The notes beneath the pieces are model-generated. The model did not search any database. It was not told the DNA's origin and saw only the letters and a program-made list of their open reading frames with translations. This document shows positions 34,873 to 43,746 of a DNA stretch of 64,000 bases, in pieces. Position 1 is the stretch's first letter; the number at the start of each line of letters is the position of its first letter. Origin of the DNA: HGM04593 sp045636125 (GTDB lineage: Bacteria; Bacteroidota; Bacteroidia; Bacteroidales; Bacteroidaceae); NCBI GenBank assembly GCA_045636125.1, contig JAZTWX010000016.1, forward strand, positions 62,001 through 126,000, written 5' to 3'. Position numbers and translations under genes: made by a program.

Positions 34873-35685
34873 ATGCGTTTAATTATCGAACCTAACTATC
34901 AGCAACTTTCTTGCTGGGCTGCATCTTATGTAGCAAAGAAAATCAACGAGTTCAAACCCACAGAGGAGAAACCTTTCGTTCTTGGTCTTCCCACCGGTGG
35001 CACACCCCTCGGCACTTACAGAGAGCTCATCAACCTTTATAACAAAGGTCTTGTAAGCTTCAAGAATGTTGTAACATTCAACATGGACGAGTATGTGGGC
35101 CTTCCCGAGGAGCACCCCGAGAGCTACCACTCATTCATGTGGAACAACTTCTTCAGCCACGTTGACGTGAAGAAAGAGAACGTGAATATCCTCAACGGTA
35201 ACGCCGAGAACCTTGTTGCCGAGTGCGCTCGCTACGAGGAGAAAATCAAGTCTTACGGCGGTATCGACCTCTTCCTCGGCGGTATCGGTCCCGACGGCCA
35301 CATCGCGTTCAACGAGCCCGGTTCTTCACTTGCTTCACGCACACGTATCAAAACCCTTACAACCGACACCATCATTGCGAATTCTCGTTTCTTCGACAAC
35401 GACATCAACAAGGTTCCCAAGACAGCTGTAACAGTGGGTGTAGGCACTGTAATGGATGCAAAAGAGGTTCTCATCCTCGTTAACGGCCACAACAAGGCTC
35501 AGGCTCTCTATCACGCAGTTGAGGGTAACATCACACAGATGTGGACCATCAGCGTATTGCAGATGCACCCCCGCGGAATCATCGTTTGCGACGACGCTGC
35601 TACAGCCGAGCTCAAAGTGGGTACAGTAAACTATTTCAAAGATATCGAGCGCGAGAATCTCGACCCCGCTTCTAACTTGAAATAA
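34873..35685 (+). CDS. nagB: Glucosamine-6-phosphate deaminase
   Basis: It converts glucosamine-6-phosphate to fructose-6-phosphate and ammonia, letting amino sugars enter glycolysis. The 270 residues match the E. coli enzyme length. Active-site segments are LGLPTGGTPLGTY, FNMDEYVGL (Asp base), GGIGPDGHIAFNEPGSS (Asp, His, Glu of the catalytic relay) and SRTRIKTLT. The gene is directly behind the GH43-like lipoprotein and ends at a bidirectional terminator. Confidence 0.97.
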   Translation: MRLIIEPNYQQLSCWAASYVAKKINEFKPTEEKPFVLGLPTGGTPLGTYRELINLYNKGLVSFKNVVTFNMDEYVGLPEEHPESYHSFMWNNFFSHVDVKKENVNILNGNAENLVAECARYEEKIKSYGGIDLFLGGIGPDGHIAFNEPGSSLASRTRIKTLTTDTIIANSRFFDNDINKVPKTAVTVGVGTVMDAKEVLILVNGHNKAQALYHAVEGNITQMWTISVLQMHPRGIIVCDDAATAELKVGTVNYFKDIERENLDPASNLK

Positions 35686-35704
35686 TTCCCGCTATCAATA
35701 AATG

Positions 35705-35734
35705 ACAAAAGCCTGCAATTCTGCAGGCTTTTGT
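35705..35734. terminator. Bidirectional terminator after nagB
   Basis: A perfect 13-bp stem (35705-35717 with 35722-35734) with a 4-nt loop between convergent genes. Confidence 0.85.
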
Positions 35735-35758
35735 TCGATAAAATAGTTCCTCCCTTTT

Positions 35759-36352
35759 TTATATATTATAAAAATCGAGCATAATATAGTCGCCCGTGCA
35801 TTGTTCGCGGTAGCGGGCGTTGAAAGCCTTTGCGTGGCGCAAGGGTAGCGGCAGGCGGTCGATTATATTGCGTGCCTGCGTTCTTGCCCACGCTTTTGTC
35901 CAGTAATTTTCGCGCTTGTCAATCTTCTTTTCGTCCTTGTGAGGGTAAATGTCGGTGCCCTCAATCCACGCGCTTAACATTGTGAGACAAGGCGTGCAGA
36001 AATCTTTTTTCACCCTCTCAACAAACTCTGTAAACTCTTTGCGCGCCTGCCCACAGAAGAAATTCCGGTCGAGGTAGAGCTGGAAATATATGGGCGAGAG
36101 CACTGTGGCTGTTGCTCGCATAAGTTCCAACGCATCCTCAACACGCTCCTTGTATATGCACAGTCCGTGGCTGAAATGCCAGTGCCCGCGGTAAAGTGTT
36201 ATCTGCAGGTTGAAAAGCCTCACTCCGTCGTGCAGTTGCCGTGCAATGCTTTTGTCCTGGCAACGGCTCGTTGCGTGCAGTATGGGTGCGAACGGGTGCA
36301 GCCACCACACAAGCTCCCCGCCTGTACCACTGTTGTGTGTTCCCTGTATCAT
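35759..36352 (-). CDS. PI-PLC-like phosphodiesterase
   Basis: The 197-residue protein begins MIQGTHNSGTG, the start of the phosphatidylinositol-specific phospholipase C X-domain, then has SIARQLHDGVRLFNLQI, and the second catalytic His in WHFSHGLC. These are the two general acid/base histidines plus a GVR segment of the TIM barrel. There is no signal peptide, so it seems cytoplasmic. It is shorter than secreted bacterial PI-PLCs (about 300 residues), so the substrate is uncertain. Its start overlaps the end of the glycosyltransferase gene by four bases, so the two are translationally coupled. Confidence 0.75.
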   Translation of the reverse strand: MIQGTHNSGTGGELVWWLHPFAPILHATSRCQDKSIARQLHDGVRLFNLQITLYRGHWHFSHGLCIYKERVEDALELMRATATVLSPIYFQLYLDRNFFCGQARKEFTEFVERVKKDFCTPCLTMLSAWIEGTDIYPHKDEKKIDKRENYWTKAWARTQARNIIDRLPLPLRHAKAFNARYREQCTGDYIMLDFYNI

Positions 36353-37203
36353 CCCATTCTCTTTAATAATGCTGTTGTAAATTCAATCCACTCATCCTTG
36401 TACGGGGCAATTGTCTCTTTTGTCGGGTTCAGTTCTATCATCTTCTTTACAAGCTGCGAATAACCCAGCCCAAAAGGGATGGTTTTTATGTACTCCGCGT
36501 CGTGTTTTTCGAAAAACGCCACAAGCTCCTCAACGCACAGCAGGCGGAACAGCGTGTATTTGAACGGTGACGCTGTGTGCGTGAGGCTGCCCTCCTGCAT
36601 CCGGTAATTGTATCCGGGGTGGTCTACATAGGCCACCTTATTGGCAAAATATAGTTGTGGAATTATTGTGGGCGTGTCCTCAATGAAGCGACGCTCGCAG
36701 TATGGCACAAGTTCGTGCAGCCTGCGGTGAATGAGTTTGTTGTTCATAAAAACTATCTTCTCGCCCCAGAAGCGTGTAACCTTTTCCATCCCATCGGTAA
36801 CACAATTCCCATAGGAACAAGCCTCCCACGCGCCGTCGTCGTGAACAACTTTTATACCGCCGCTCACAATCTCGGCGCCCGTCTCCACTGCTTTTTTGTG
36901 GAGCGTGGCTATAAAATCCTCTTCAATCCAATCGTCGCCGTCGAGCAGTAGAATATACTCTCCCTTTGCTGCGGAAATACCTTTTCGGCGCGATGCTCCT
37001 GCTCCCTCGTTCTTTCCGTTGGTTATTACTCTTATCCTTTTATCCTCTGCGGCCAGTCGCTCTATTATTGCCAATGTGCTGTCGGTGGAACAGTCGTTCA
37101 CAATAATACATTCAATATCCTTGTGTGTCTGCCCGGTTGCCGACCGCACCGCCTGCTCTATATATTTTTCAACATTATAGGCAGTAATTACAATGCTCAC
37201 CAT
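36349..37203 (-). CDS. Family 2 glycosyltransferase
   Basis: The 284-residue protein has a GT-A fold start MVSIVITAYNVEKYIEQAVRS, IIVNDCSTDSTL, the nucleotide-sugar site ISAAKGEYILLLDGDDWI (about 75-92, containing the DxD-like DGDD) and downstream variable acceptor regions. The donor sugar cannot be read. Such enzymes build capsule, LPS or glycoprotein glycans. It is coupled to the PLC-like gene and six bases downstream of the small unknown gene, giving a three-gene cassette. Confidence 0.9.
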   Translation of the reverse strand: MVSIVITAYNVEKYIEQAVRSATGQTHKDIECIIVNDCSTDSTLAIIERLAAEDKRIRVITNGKNEGAGASRRKGISAAKGEYILLLDGDDWIEEDFIATLHKKAVETGAEIVSGGIKVVHDDGAWEACSYGNCVTDGMEKVTRFWGEKIVFMNNKLIHRRLHELVPYCERRFIEDTPTIIPQLYFANKVAYVDHPGYNYRMQEGSLTHTASPFKYTLFRLLCVEELVAFFEKHDAEYIKTIPFGLGYSQLVKKMIELNPTKETIAPYKDEWIEFTTALLKRMG

Positions 37204-37209
37204 TTTGTT

Positions 37210-37539
37210 TTATTGGTTGAATACAACACCAAGCGATTTTAGAAAATTTTTGAACTTCTCGCTGTCCATAAGCAACCCGTTGCCGTTGGTTGCAATGCCG
37301 CAATCGACACCCGGTAGCTTGTCGACTACCGCAGTGCCCACTGCAAACTGCAGCTTGCCCTGCGCGTCGTAGCTAAGGCAAGCACCCAAGTTCAGGCTGA
37401 TGCCTTTTTTCTCGTCAATTGCAATTCCGCTTCCAATGCTCACGGTAATGTCGCCATCTTTGTTTGTCAACCCTGTACCAAGTCGCGGGACAATGTCGTA
37501 GCTCACCCCGCCAACGTTAATCTTGTTAATTTCTGCCAT
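37210..37539 (-). CDS. Small unknown protein with a MAEINKINVGG start
   Basis: 109 residues starting at MAEINKINVGGVSYDIVPR. The body is Gly- and Asp-rich with short strand-like repeats (GLTNKDGDITVSIGSGIAID, KGISLNLGACLSYDAQGKLQF). It resembles the small repetitive modules of Bacteroidales phage tail or fibre proteins, but I cannot place it firmly. There is no signal peptide. A -7 box TACTTTTG at 37567-37574 on the minus strand supports the 37539 start over an ATG ten codons earlier. It is the first gene of the cassette with the glycosyltransferase and the PLC-like gene. Confidence 0.65.
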   Translation of the reverse strand: MAEINKINVGGVSYDIVPRLGTGLTNKDGDITVSIGSGIAIDEKKGISLNLGACLSYDAQGKLQFAVGTAVVDKLPGVDCGIATNGNGLLMDSEKFKNFLKSLGVVFNQ

Positions 37540-37566
37540 AGTTAAAATAGTTTTTTGTTTGTGCCC

Positions 37567-37574
37567 CAAAAGTA
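37567..37574 (-). promoter_or_regulatory. -7 box for the small-protein/glycosyltransferase cassette
   Basis: TACTTTTG on the minus strand fits the consensus. CTTG lies 17 bp upstream, an imperfect -33 match. Confidence 0.5.
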
Positions 37575-37742
37575 ATATGCGGGGTGGGGCGCAAGGTTGT
37601 CATATCGATAAATAGAGCACTGCGGGCTGCCGTTTTTGCACTGCCGGCGCTCCCTGCCTGCGCTTTCCGAAAACAATTGTTCCATTTTTGCGCTCGCTCT
37701 AAAAATAGAAAGCCAAAAGTTTTTTTTGTTACATTATTTATA

Positions 37743-37750
37743 TATCTTTG
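37743..37750 (+). promoter_or_regulatory. -7 box for the lplA-gcv operon
   Basis: TATCTTTG matches the consensus. TTTG at 37725-37728 is 14 bp upstream, shorter than the usual 19-21, so the -33 element is doubtful. The start of lplA is about 17 nt downstream of the expected RNA start. Confidence 0.5.
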
Positions 37751-37773
37751 AAGTGACCTCGAATAACTGACCA

Positions 37774-38748
37774 ATGACATACGTTGCACTCTCCACCGAT
37801 GCAACCTTCCCTTTGCCCTTCTACCTGGCAATGGAGGAGTACATAGCGCGCACATTCCCTGCACGCGACTATTTCTTTATGTGGCAGGTGGAGCCCACCG
37901 TTATTTTCGGCCGCAACCAATTGGTTGACAGTGAGGTCGATGTCGCCTATTGCCGCGCCCATAACATATCGTTCTATCGTCGCAAGAGCGGTGGCGGCTG
38001 CGTGTATGCCGACAAGGGCAACATAATGCTCTCTTATATTACCCCCGACACAAACGTGAATTTCACCTTCAACCGCTATATGCTTATGGTGGAAAATCTT
38101 CTGCAGAAGCTAGGGGTGGATGCACGCACCACAGGCCGTAACGACATTCTCATAGGTGGCAAAAAGGTATCGGGCAACGCATTCTATCACATACCCGGCC
38201 GCAGCATAGTACACGGAACAATGCTCTACGACACCGATGTCGAAAATATGGCGCGTTCCACAACTCCATCGGCTGGTAAGTTGCAGAGTAAGGGGGTGGA
38301 GTCGGTGCGGCAGTATGTAACAACCCTCAAAGAACACATAACAGCAAGCATCGAAGAGTTCAAGGAGTATGTCCGCACAAATCTCTGCGACAATGAAATA
38401 ACCCTCACTGCGGCCGACATTGAAAAGATTGAGGCCATAGCACGCGATTATTCCACCCACGAATTCATTTACGGCCACAACCCGGCATACAGCATCACCG
38501 TAAACCGTCGCATCGAGGGTGTGGGCGAGTTTGCTGCTCAAATAGAAATTAAAGAAAACATTATAAAAAAAGTGAACCTCACGGGCGACTTTTTCGTTAC
38601 AGGCGACATTGACAGTGAGTTGCTCACGCCCTTGCGCGGGGCAAGGTACGAGCCCGCAGCCGTGCTTGCAGCCCTGCAACAGGCCGATGTTGAAAATACC
38701 ATCCACAAGCTAACCAAAGAAAAACTTATAACAATATTATTCAACTGA
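37774..38748 (+). CDS. lplA: Lipoate-protein ligase
   Basis: It attaches lipoate, via lipoyl-AMP, to lipoyl domains such as GcvH, which is encoded just downstream. The 324 residues have the family core RRKSGGGCVYADKGNIMLSY (about 69-88) and GRNDILIGGKKVSGNAFY with the catalytic Lys. A C-terminal accessory domain follows (PAYSITVNRRIEGVGEFAAQ). It is the first gene of the glycine cleavage operon; gcvT begins two bases after its stop. A dedicated ligase with its own substrate gene is a natural pairing. Confidence 0.93.
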   Translation: MTYVALSTDATFPLPFYLAMEEYIARTFPARDYFFMWQVEPTVIFGRNQLVDSEVDVAYCRAHNISFYRRKSGGGCVYADKGNIMLSYITPDTNVNFTFNRYMLMVENLLQKLGVDARTTGRNDILIGGKKVSGNAFYHIPGRSIVHGTMLYDTDVENMARSTTPSAGKLQSKGVESVRQYVTTLKEHITASIEEFKEYVRTNLCDNEITLTAADIEKIEAIARDYSTHEFIYGHNPAYSITVNRRIEGVGEFAAQIEIKENIIKKVNLTGDFFVTGDIDSELLTPLRGARYEPAAVLAALQQADVENTIHKLTKEKLITILFN

Positions 38749-38750
38749 TT

Positions 38751-39842
38751 ATGGAAAATAAAAGAACCTGTCTCTACGACAAGCACGTTGCATTGGGTGC
38801 GCTCATAAGCCCGTTCGGCGGCTTCGATATGCCCATTCAATACACCAATATAGTTGAGGAACACAACGCAGTGCGTCACGCCTGCGGAATATTCGATGTA
38901 TCGCACATGGGCGAGGTGCTTGTTACCGGCCCCGAAAGCGAAGCGTTTGTAAACTACATTTTCACAAACGATATTTCCAATGCCCCCGACGGCAAAATAT
39001 ACTATGGTATGATGTGTCACCCCACAGGCGGGGTGGTGGACGACCTTCTTGTATACAAGATGGCACCCTCGCGCTATTTCCTTGTAATAAACGCATCGAA
39101 TATCGACAAGGATGTTGCGTGGATAATGGAACACGCAGCAAAGTTCAACGTAGTTGTGGAGCACCAGAGCGAAAAGTATGGCGAGGTGGCAGTGCAAGGC
39201 CCTGCAACCGAGGCTATAATAGAGAAAGTCCTTGGAATCCCCTGCAGCGAAATGCTTTTCTACACCTGTAAGGAGGTTGAATACAACGGCGAAACGATAA
39301 TAATCTCCCGCACGGGTTACACCGGCGAGGATGGTTTCGAGCTTTACGGCTCGCACGCCTTTACTAACGAGGTTTGGGATAAGCTGCTTGCAAGCGGCGA
39401 GGTTACTCCCTGTGGCCTCGGCTGCCGCGACACTCTCCGTTTCGAGGTGGGCCTTCCCCTTTACGGCGACGAGCTTACCGACGAAATTACTCCGTTGGAA
39501 GCCGGTCTTGGAATATTCGTTAAGCTCGAAAAGGAGAATTTCATCGGCCGTGAGGCGCTTGCAGCGCAAAAAGCCGAAGGCCTCAAACGCAAGATTGTGG
39601 GCATTGAATTATACGACAAGGCTATTCCCCGCCACGGCTACGATGTAGAGGCCGACGGCAAGGTAATAGGCACGGTAACAACAGGTTACAACTCAATATC
39701 CACAGGCAGGAGCGTTTGTATGGCACTAATCGACACCGCATACTCAAAAATTGACACCGAAGTCGCAGTGCGCATACGCAAAAAGGTTTTTGCGGGCAAG
39801 GTCACCAAGAAACGTTTCTACGACAAGAATTACAAAAAATAA
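38751..39842 (+). CDS. gcvT: Glycine cleavage system T protein (aminomethyltransferase)
   Basis: It moves the methylene group from H-protein aminomethyl-lipoate to tetrahydrofolate and frees ammonia. The 363 residues begin ENKRTCLYDKHVALGA and have the folate-binding GIFDVSHMGEVLVTG, the SRTGYTGEDGFELY motif and the C-terminal domain GYDVEADGKVIGTVTTG. All parts are full length. It lies between lplA and gcvH in the same operon. Confidence 0.96.
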   Translation: MENKRTCLYDKHVALGALISPFGGFDMPIQYTNIVEEHNAVRHACGIFDVSHMGEVLVTGPESEAFVNYIFTNDISNAPDGKIYYGMMCHPTGGVVDDLLVYKMAPSRYFLVINASNIDKDVAWIMEHAAKFNVVVEHQSEKYGEVAVQGPATEAIIEKVLGIPCSEMLFYTCKEVEYNGETIIISRTGYTGEDGFELYGSHAFTNEVWDKLLASGEVTPCGLGCRDTLRFEVGLPLYGDELTDEITPLEAGLGIFVKLEKENFIGREALAAQKAEGLKRKIVGIELYDKAIPRHGYDVEADGKVIGTVTTGYNSISTGRSVCMALIDTAYSKIDTEVAVRIRKKVFAGKVTKKRFYDKNYKK

Positions 39843-39877
39843 ACCATATAACTTATAACAACCAAAAAAAAACAACT

Positions 39878-40258
39878 ATGAGCAAGATTATTGAAGGACT
39901 TTTCTATGCAGAGTCACACGAGTATGTAAAAGTAGAAGGCGAGTACGGTTACATAGGTATCACCGATTATGCACAGCACGAGCTTGGCAACGTGGTATAT
40001 GTCGATATGCCCGAGGCCGGCGACGAGGTAACCGCAGGCGAGGATTTTGGTGCAGTGGAGAGCGTTAAGGCTGCCAGCGACCTCATTTCACCCGTCAGCG
40101 GCGAGGTCGTAGAGGTTAACGAGGCTCTTGCCGACAGCCCCGAACTCATCAACAGCGATCCCTATGAAAACTGGATCATCAAGGTGAAAATTTCCGACGC
40201 ATCGGAGCTCGACTCACTTATGGATGCAGCGGCATACAAGTCACAAATAAACGAATAG
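39878..40258 (+). CDS. gcvH: Glycine cleavage system H protein (lipoyl carrier)
   Basis: The small swinging-arm carrier with the lipoyl lysine in AVESVKAASDL (about Lys65). The 126 residues carry the usual half-motif EYGYIGITDYAQHELGNVVYV (in part) and the C-terminal IKVKISDASELDSLMDAAAY. It is the expected substrate of the lipoate ligase at the head of the operon. gcvPA begins five bases after the stop. Confidence 0.97.
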   Translation: MSKIIEGLFYAESHEYVKVEGEYGYIGITDYAQHELGNVVYVDMPEAGDEVTAGEDFGAVESVKAASDLISPVSGEVVEVNEALADSPELINSDPYENWIIKVKISDASELDSLMDAAAYKSQINE

Positions 40259-40262
40259 TGCA

Positions 40263-41579
40263 ATGAAATATTTTCCCCACACAAAGGAAGATATTGAACA
40301 GATGCTGGCGGTTGCGGGCTTGAAGTCGATGGACGACCTCTTTGTCGAAATACCGCAACAGCTGCTGTTCAATAAGGAATTTGCCCTCCCCGAGGCAATG
40401 TCCGAGGCCGAGGTGCGCAAATTTTTCGAAGAGCTTGGCAAGAAAAACAGGCAATACGCCTGTTTTGCCGGCGCGGGGGTGGAGGACCATTATTCACCCT
40501 CGGTAATAAACGCCATCATTCAGCGCGGCGAGTTTCTCACAGCTTACACTCCTTACCAGCCCGAAATATCGCAAGGTACTCTGCAATATATATTCGAGTA
40601 CCAGTCGATGATAACCGAGCTCACGGGAATGGACGTAACCAACGCCTCAATGTACGACGGCACAACAGCCACTGCCGAGGCTATGATGATGACCATTGCC
40701 GCAGCCAAGAAACGCAACAAGGTTCTCATCTCGGCAACGGTTAATCCCAAGGTGCGTCGCGTGGTGGAAACATACGCAAAATACCAGGGAGTAGCCCTTG
40801 AAACAATTGCCCAAGAGGGTGGCGTAACCTCAATCGACGACCTGCAGAACAAGCTCGCAGGCGACGATGTTGCAGGAGTAATACTTGCGCAGCCCAACTT
40901 CTACGGCATTGTAGAGGATTACACAGGCGTTGCCGACATTTGCCACGCGAAAAAGGCTCTTCTTGTGATGAACGCCAACCCATCGACACTCGCCGTTCTT
41001 AAAACTCCGGCCGAGTGGGGCGCCGACATTGCTTGCGGCGACGGTCAGCCGCTCGGTATACCAATGAACTACGGTGGCCCGTATGTGGGCTACCTTGCAA
41101 CCACAAACGCCCTTGTGCGCAAGCTCCCCGGCCGCATTGTGGGTGCAACAACCGATGTCGACGGCAAGCGCGCTTTTGTGCTCACGCTGCAAGCCCGCGA
41201 GCAGCACATACGCCGCGAAAAGGCCAACAGCAACATCTGTTCCAACCAGTCGCTTATGGCGCTCTACGTTACAATATACCTTTCTATAATGGGTGCCAAA
41301 GGCCTTAAAGAGGTAAACGAGGCATCATACGGCGGTGCGCACTATCTTGCCGACAGGTTGATTGCAACAGGCAAGTGCAGTATGGCCTTCGACAAGCCCT
41401 TTATGAACGAATTTGCGGTAAAGACAACAATTCCCGCAAAAAACATTCAGGAGGCTCTGCTCGCCGAAGGTATTCTGGGCGGTGTACGCATAGCCGACGA
41501 CTGCATCCTTTTCTGCGTGACCGAACAGCGTACAAAGGCCGAAATTGACAAGCTTGTGGAAATAGTAAACAAACTATAA
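40263..41579 (+). CDS. gcvPA: Glycine dehydrogenase (decarboxylating) subunit 1, GcvPA
   Basis: The N-terminal half of the P-protein as a separate polypeptide of 438 residues. Family segments are MKYFPHTKEDIEQMLAVAG at the start, GAGVEDHYSPSVINAIIQRG, LTPYQPEISQGTLQ-like AYTPYQPEISQGTLQYIFEY (in part) and YDGTTATAEAMMM. It pairs with GcvPB, which carries the PLP lysine, to decarboxylate glycine. A split P-protein is normal in Firmicutes, Thermotogae and archaea; many Bacteroidetes have a fused ~950-residue GcvP, so this split form is of interest. Confidence 0.94.
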   Translation: MKYFPHTKEDIEQMLAVAGLKSMDDLFVEIPQQLLFNKEFALPEAMSEAEVRKFFEELGKKNRQYACFAGAGVEDHYSPSVINAIIQRGEFLTAYTPYQPEISQGTLQYIFEYQSMITELTGMDVTNASMYDGTTATAEAMMMTIAAAKKRNKVLISATVNPKVRRVVETYAKYQGVALETIAQEGGVTSIDDLQNKLAGDDVAGVILAQPNFYGIVEDYTGVADICHAKKALLVMNANPSTLAVLKTPAEWGADIACGDGQPLGIPMNYGGPYVGYLATTNALVRKLPGRIVGATTDVDGKRAFVLTLQAREQHIRREKANSNICSNQSLMALYVTIYLSIMGAKGLKEVNEASYGGAHYLADRLIATGKCSMAFDKPFMNEFAVKTTIPAKNIQEALLAEGILGGVRIADDCILFCVTEQRTKAEIDKLVEIVNKL

Positions 41580-41594
41580 TAAGGAGGAATATCT

Positions 41595-43061
41595 ATGATA
41601 CGCAATTACGATAAACTTATATTTGAACTCTCAAAAGAGGGGCGCAAAGGATACTCACTCCCTAAAAACGAGTTTAAGGAGCAATATTGCCCCTGCCAGC
41701 TTCCCGCAGCGTTGAAGCGCGAGAGCACCCCTCTGTTGCCGCAGGTAACCGAGTTCGATGTTGTACGTCACTACACCAACCTCTCGAACAAGAACTTCGG
41801 TGTCGACACAGGCTTCTATCCTCTGGGTAGCTGTACAATGAAATACAACCCCCGCATAAACGAGGAGATAAGTTCGCTGCCGGCGTTTAACATCCACCCC
41901 GAAACACCCGTTTCTGCAGCTCAAGGAGCATTGGAGGTATATTACAACCTCGCAGCCTCACTGGCCGAAATCAGCGGCCTTGCAGCCTTCACCCTCAACC
42001 CCTACGCGGGTGCCCACGGCGAGCTCACCGGCCTTATGATAATGCGCTCCTATCACCTGCAACGCGGTGACACAAAACGTACAAAAGTTATTGTACCCGA
42101 CAGCGCCCACGGAACCAACCCCGCAAGTGCAGCTGTGTGCGGTCTTGAGATTGTGGAGGTAAAATCGACCGCCAACGGCACCGTCGATGTCGAGGACCTC
42201 AAGCCCTTGCTCGACGATACCATCGCCGGTATAATGATGACCAACCCCAATACTCTGGGAATTTTTGAAACGGAAATCCCCGAAATCGCACGCCTTGTGC
42301 ACGATGCGGGAGGCCTTCTCTACTACGACGGAGCCAACCTCAATGCAGTGCTTGGAAAGTGCCGTCCCGGTGATATGGGATTCGACATTATGCACATAAA
42401 CGTACACAAGACATTCTCCACACCCCACGGAGGCGGTGGCCCCGGCAACGGTCCTGTGGGCGTGCGGGCTGGTCTCGAACACCTCTTGCCCTCGCCGCAG
42501 GTGAAAAAGAGTGCCGACGGAACTTTCTTCATCGACAGCGACGAGCAATCATCGGGCTACGTGTCGCAGTTCCTTGGTAATTTCGGCGTTTCAATGCGCG
42601 CCTACACATACATTCTCACCCTCGGCCGCGAGAACGTGAAAATGGTGGGCCCGCTTGCAGTGCTCAATGCCAACTATGTGAAAGAGTCGCTCAAGGACCT
42701 CTATTACCTTCCCATTGAGGGAGTGTGCAAACACGAATTTGTGTTCGATGGCCTTGCCGACAAGTCGACCGGTGTAACCACGCTCGACATTGCAAAGCGT
42801 CTGCTCGACTACGGTTACCACGCACCCACAATCTATTTCCCGCTGCTCTTCCACCAAAGCATAATGATTGAACCAACCGAAACAGAGAGCAAGGAGACGC
42901 TCGACGAGTTCATAGCAGTAATGCGCAAAGTGGCAGCCGAGGCAATAGAGAACCCCGACATTGTGAAAAGCGCACCCCATTCAACACCCGTGCGCAGGCT
43001 CGACGAAACTACTGCAGCGCGCCAGCCACGAACAACCTACAAACAGTTGATAACAGGCTGA
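41595..43061 (+). CDS. gcvPB: Glycine dehydrogenase (decarboxylating) subunit 2, GcvPB
   Basis: The C-terminal half of the P-protein with the PLP-binding lysine in HINVHKTFSTPHGGGGPG. The 488 residues also have TGFYPLGSCTMKYNPRINE and the SAHGTNPASA segment. It completes the glycine cleavage set in this operon; the L-protein (lipoamide dehydrogenase) is not here. A ribosome-binding sequence aaggagga lies six bases ahead of the ATG, which is unusual in this genome and looks Firmicutes-like. Confidence 0.95.
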   Translation: MIRNYDKLIFELSKEGRKGYSLPKNEFKEQYCPCQLPAALKRESTPLLPQVTEFDVVRHYTNLSNKNFGVDTGFYPLGSCTMKYNPRINEEISSLPAFNIHPETPVSAAQGALEVYYNLAASLAEISGLAAFTLNPYAGAHGELTGLMIMRSYHLQRGDTKRTKVIVPDSAHGTNPASAAVCGLEIVEVKSTANGTVDVEDLKPLLDDTIAGIMMTNPNTLGIFETEIPEIARLVHDAGGLLYYDGANLNAVLGKCRPGDMGFDIMHINVHKTFSTPHGGGGPGNGPVGVRAGLEHLLPSPQVKKSADGTFFIDSDEQSSGYVSQFLGNFGVSMRAYTYILTLGRENVKMVGPLAVLNANYVKESLKDLYYLPIEGVCKHEFVFDGLADKSTGVTTLDIAKRLLDYGYHAPTIYFPLLFHQSIMIEPTETESKETLDEFIAVMRKVAAEAIENPDIVKSAPHSTPVRRLDETTAARQPRTTYKQLITG

Positions 43062-43103
43062 CATCCATAAATAAAAAATACTCCCATTCGGGGCCTATCC
43101 ATT

Positions 43104-43206
43104 AGAGGGTGACCCAAAAGTCATTTTGCAAAGAGAACAAACCCTGCCAGAGCACATTCTGACAGGGTTTGCTTGTTCTTAAACGGGGCTTTTGAGCCAA
43201 CCCCTT
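43104..43206. repeat. Fold-back (MITE-like) element of about 100 bp
   Basis: The left part (around GGGTGACCCAAAAGTC, 43108-43122) is an imperfect inverted repeat of the right part (around 43187-43205, whose complement reads GGGTTGGCTCAAAAGCCC). The centre is a hairpin (caaaccctg 43138-43146 with cagggtttg 43163-43171). The ends resemble the tips of some Bacteroidetes insertion sequences. It has no coding capacity. The central hairpin may serve as the gcv operon terminator. Confidence 0.45.
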
Positions 43207-43276
43207 GTTATTTTATAAGCTTGTTATTTTGTAACGGTGCTCGGGGCAACCTTCTATTCCTTATTGTTCTGCTTGT

Positions 43277-43717
43277 TTATTCGTTGAACAATCTTGCTTT
43301 TTTCTCTTCAATCTCTCTGAATTTAGCCTCGCGTGCAGCATCAAGCTCGTTCATCTTGGCCTCCACCTCGTCGGCATATTTCTGGCGTTTGGCATCTTCG
43401 CCTTCCACGAATTTTTCCCACTTGCTCTTGGGTGCAGCCTCTTCAACTACAGGCTCCTCTTGCTCGGGGAAATTATATTCAACACTCTCTTCGGGGTAGC
43501 TTACTGCATCCTCTACAACTGTTTCAAAATTTTGAGCCTCGGGAGCTTCTTCCTCAATCTCCTTTTGGGTATTGTTGAACCACGCTACAATCATTTCAAT
43601 CTTTTCGTTGAAGTCGTTTTTCATAGCATCAAAATCAACGCTTCCGGTTGTTTTGTCATAGTAGCAAGCTCCAAGTATGGCAGCTACAATAATAAGTAAT
43701 AAAACAAAATTCTTCAT
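43277..43717 (-). CDS. Small acidic membrane-anchored protein
   Basis: 146 residues with an N-terminal hydrophobic segment, LLLIIVAAILGACYY, which contains a possible lipobox (LGAC). The rest is rich in Glu, Ala and Lys and predicted coiled (KWEKFVEGEDAKRQKYADEV, MNELDAAREAKFREIEEKKAR). No family is recognised. Its promoter is clear: TTTC, a 20-bp spacer and TATATTTG at 43747-43754 on the minus strand. It could be a lipoprotein of the envelope. It is divergent from the sigma-factor operon. Confidence 0.7.
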   Translation of the reverse strand: MKNFVLLLIIVAAILGACYYDKTTGSVDFDAMKNDFNEKIEMIVAWFNNTQKEIEEEAPEAQNFETVVEDAVSYPEESVEYNFPEQEEPVVEEAAPKSKWEKFVEGEDAKRQKYADEVEAKMNELDAAREAKFREIEEKKARLFNE

Positions 43718-43746
43718 AGTAATCTTTTAATTGTTGTTATTTCCTG

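Noticed and set aside
37210..37539. Prophage remnant built on the small phage-like protein
   Set aside because: No integrase, capsid, terminase or attachment repeat is present here or near 59367.
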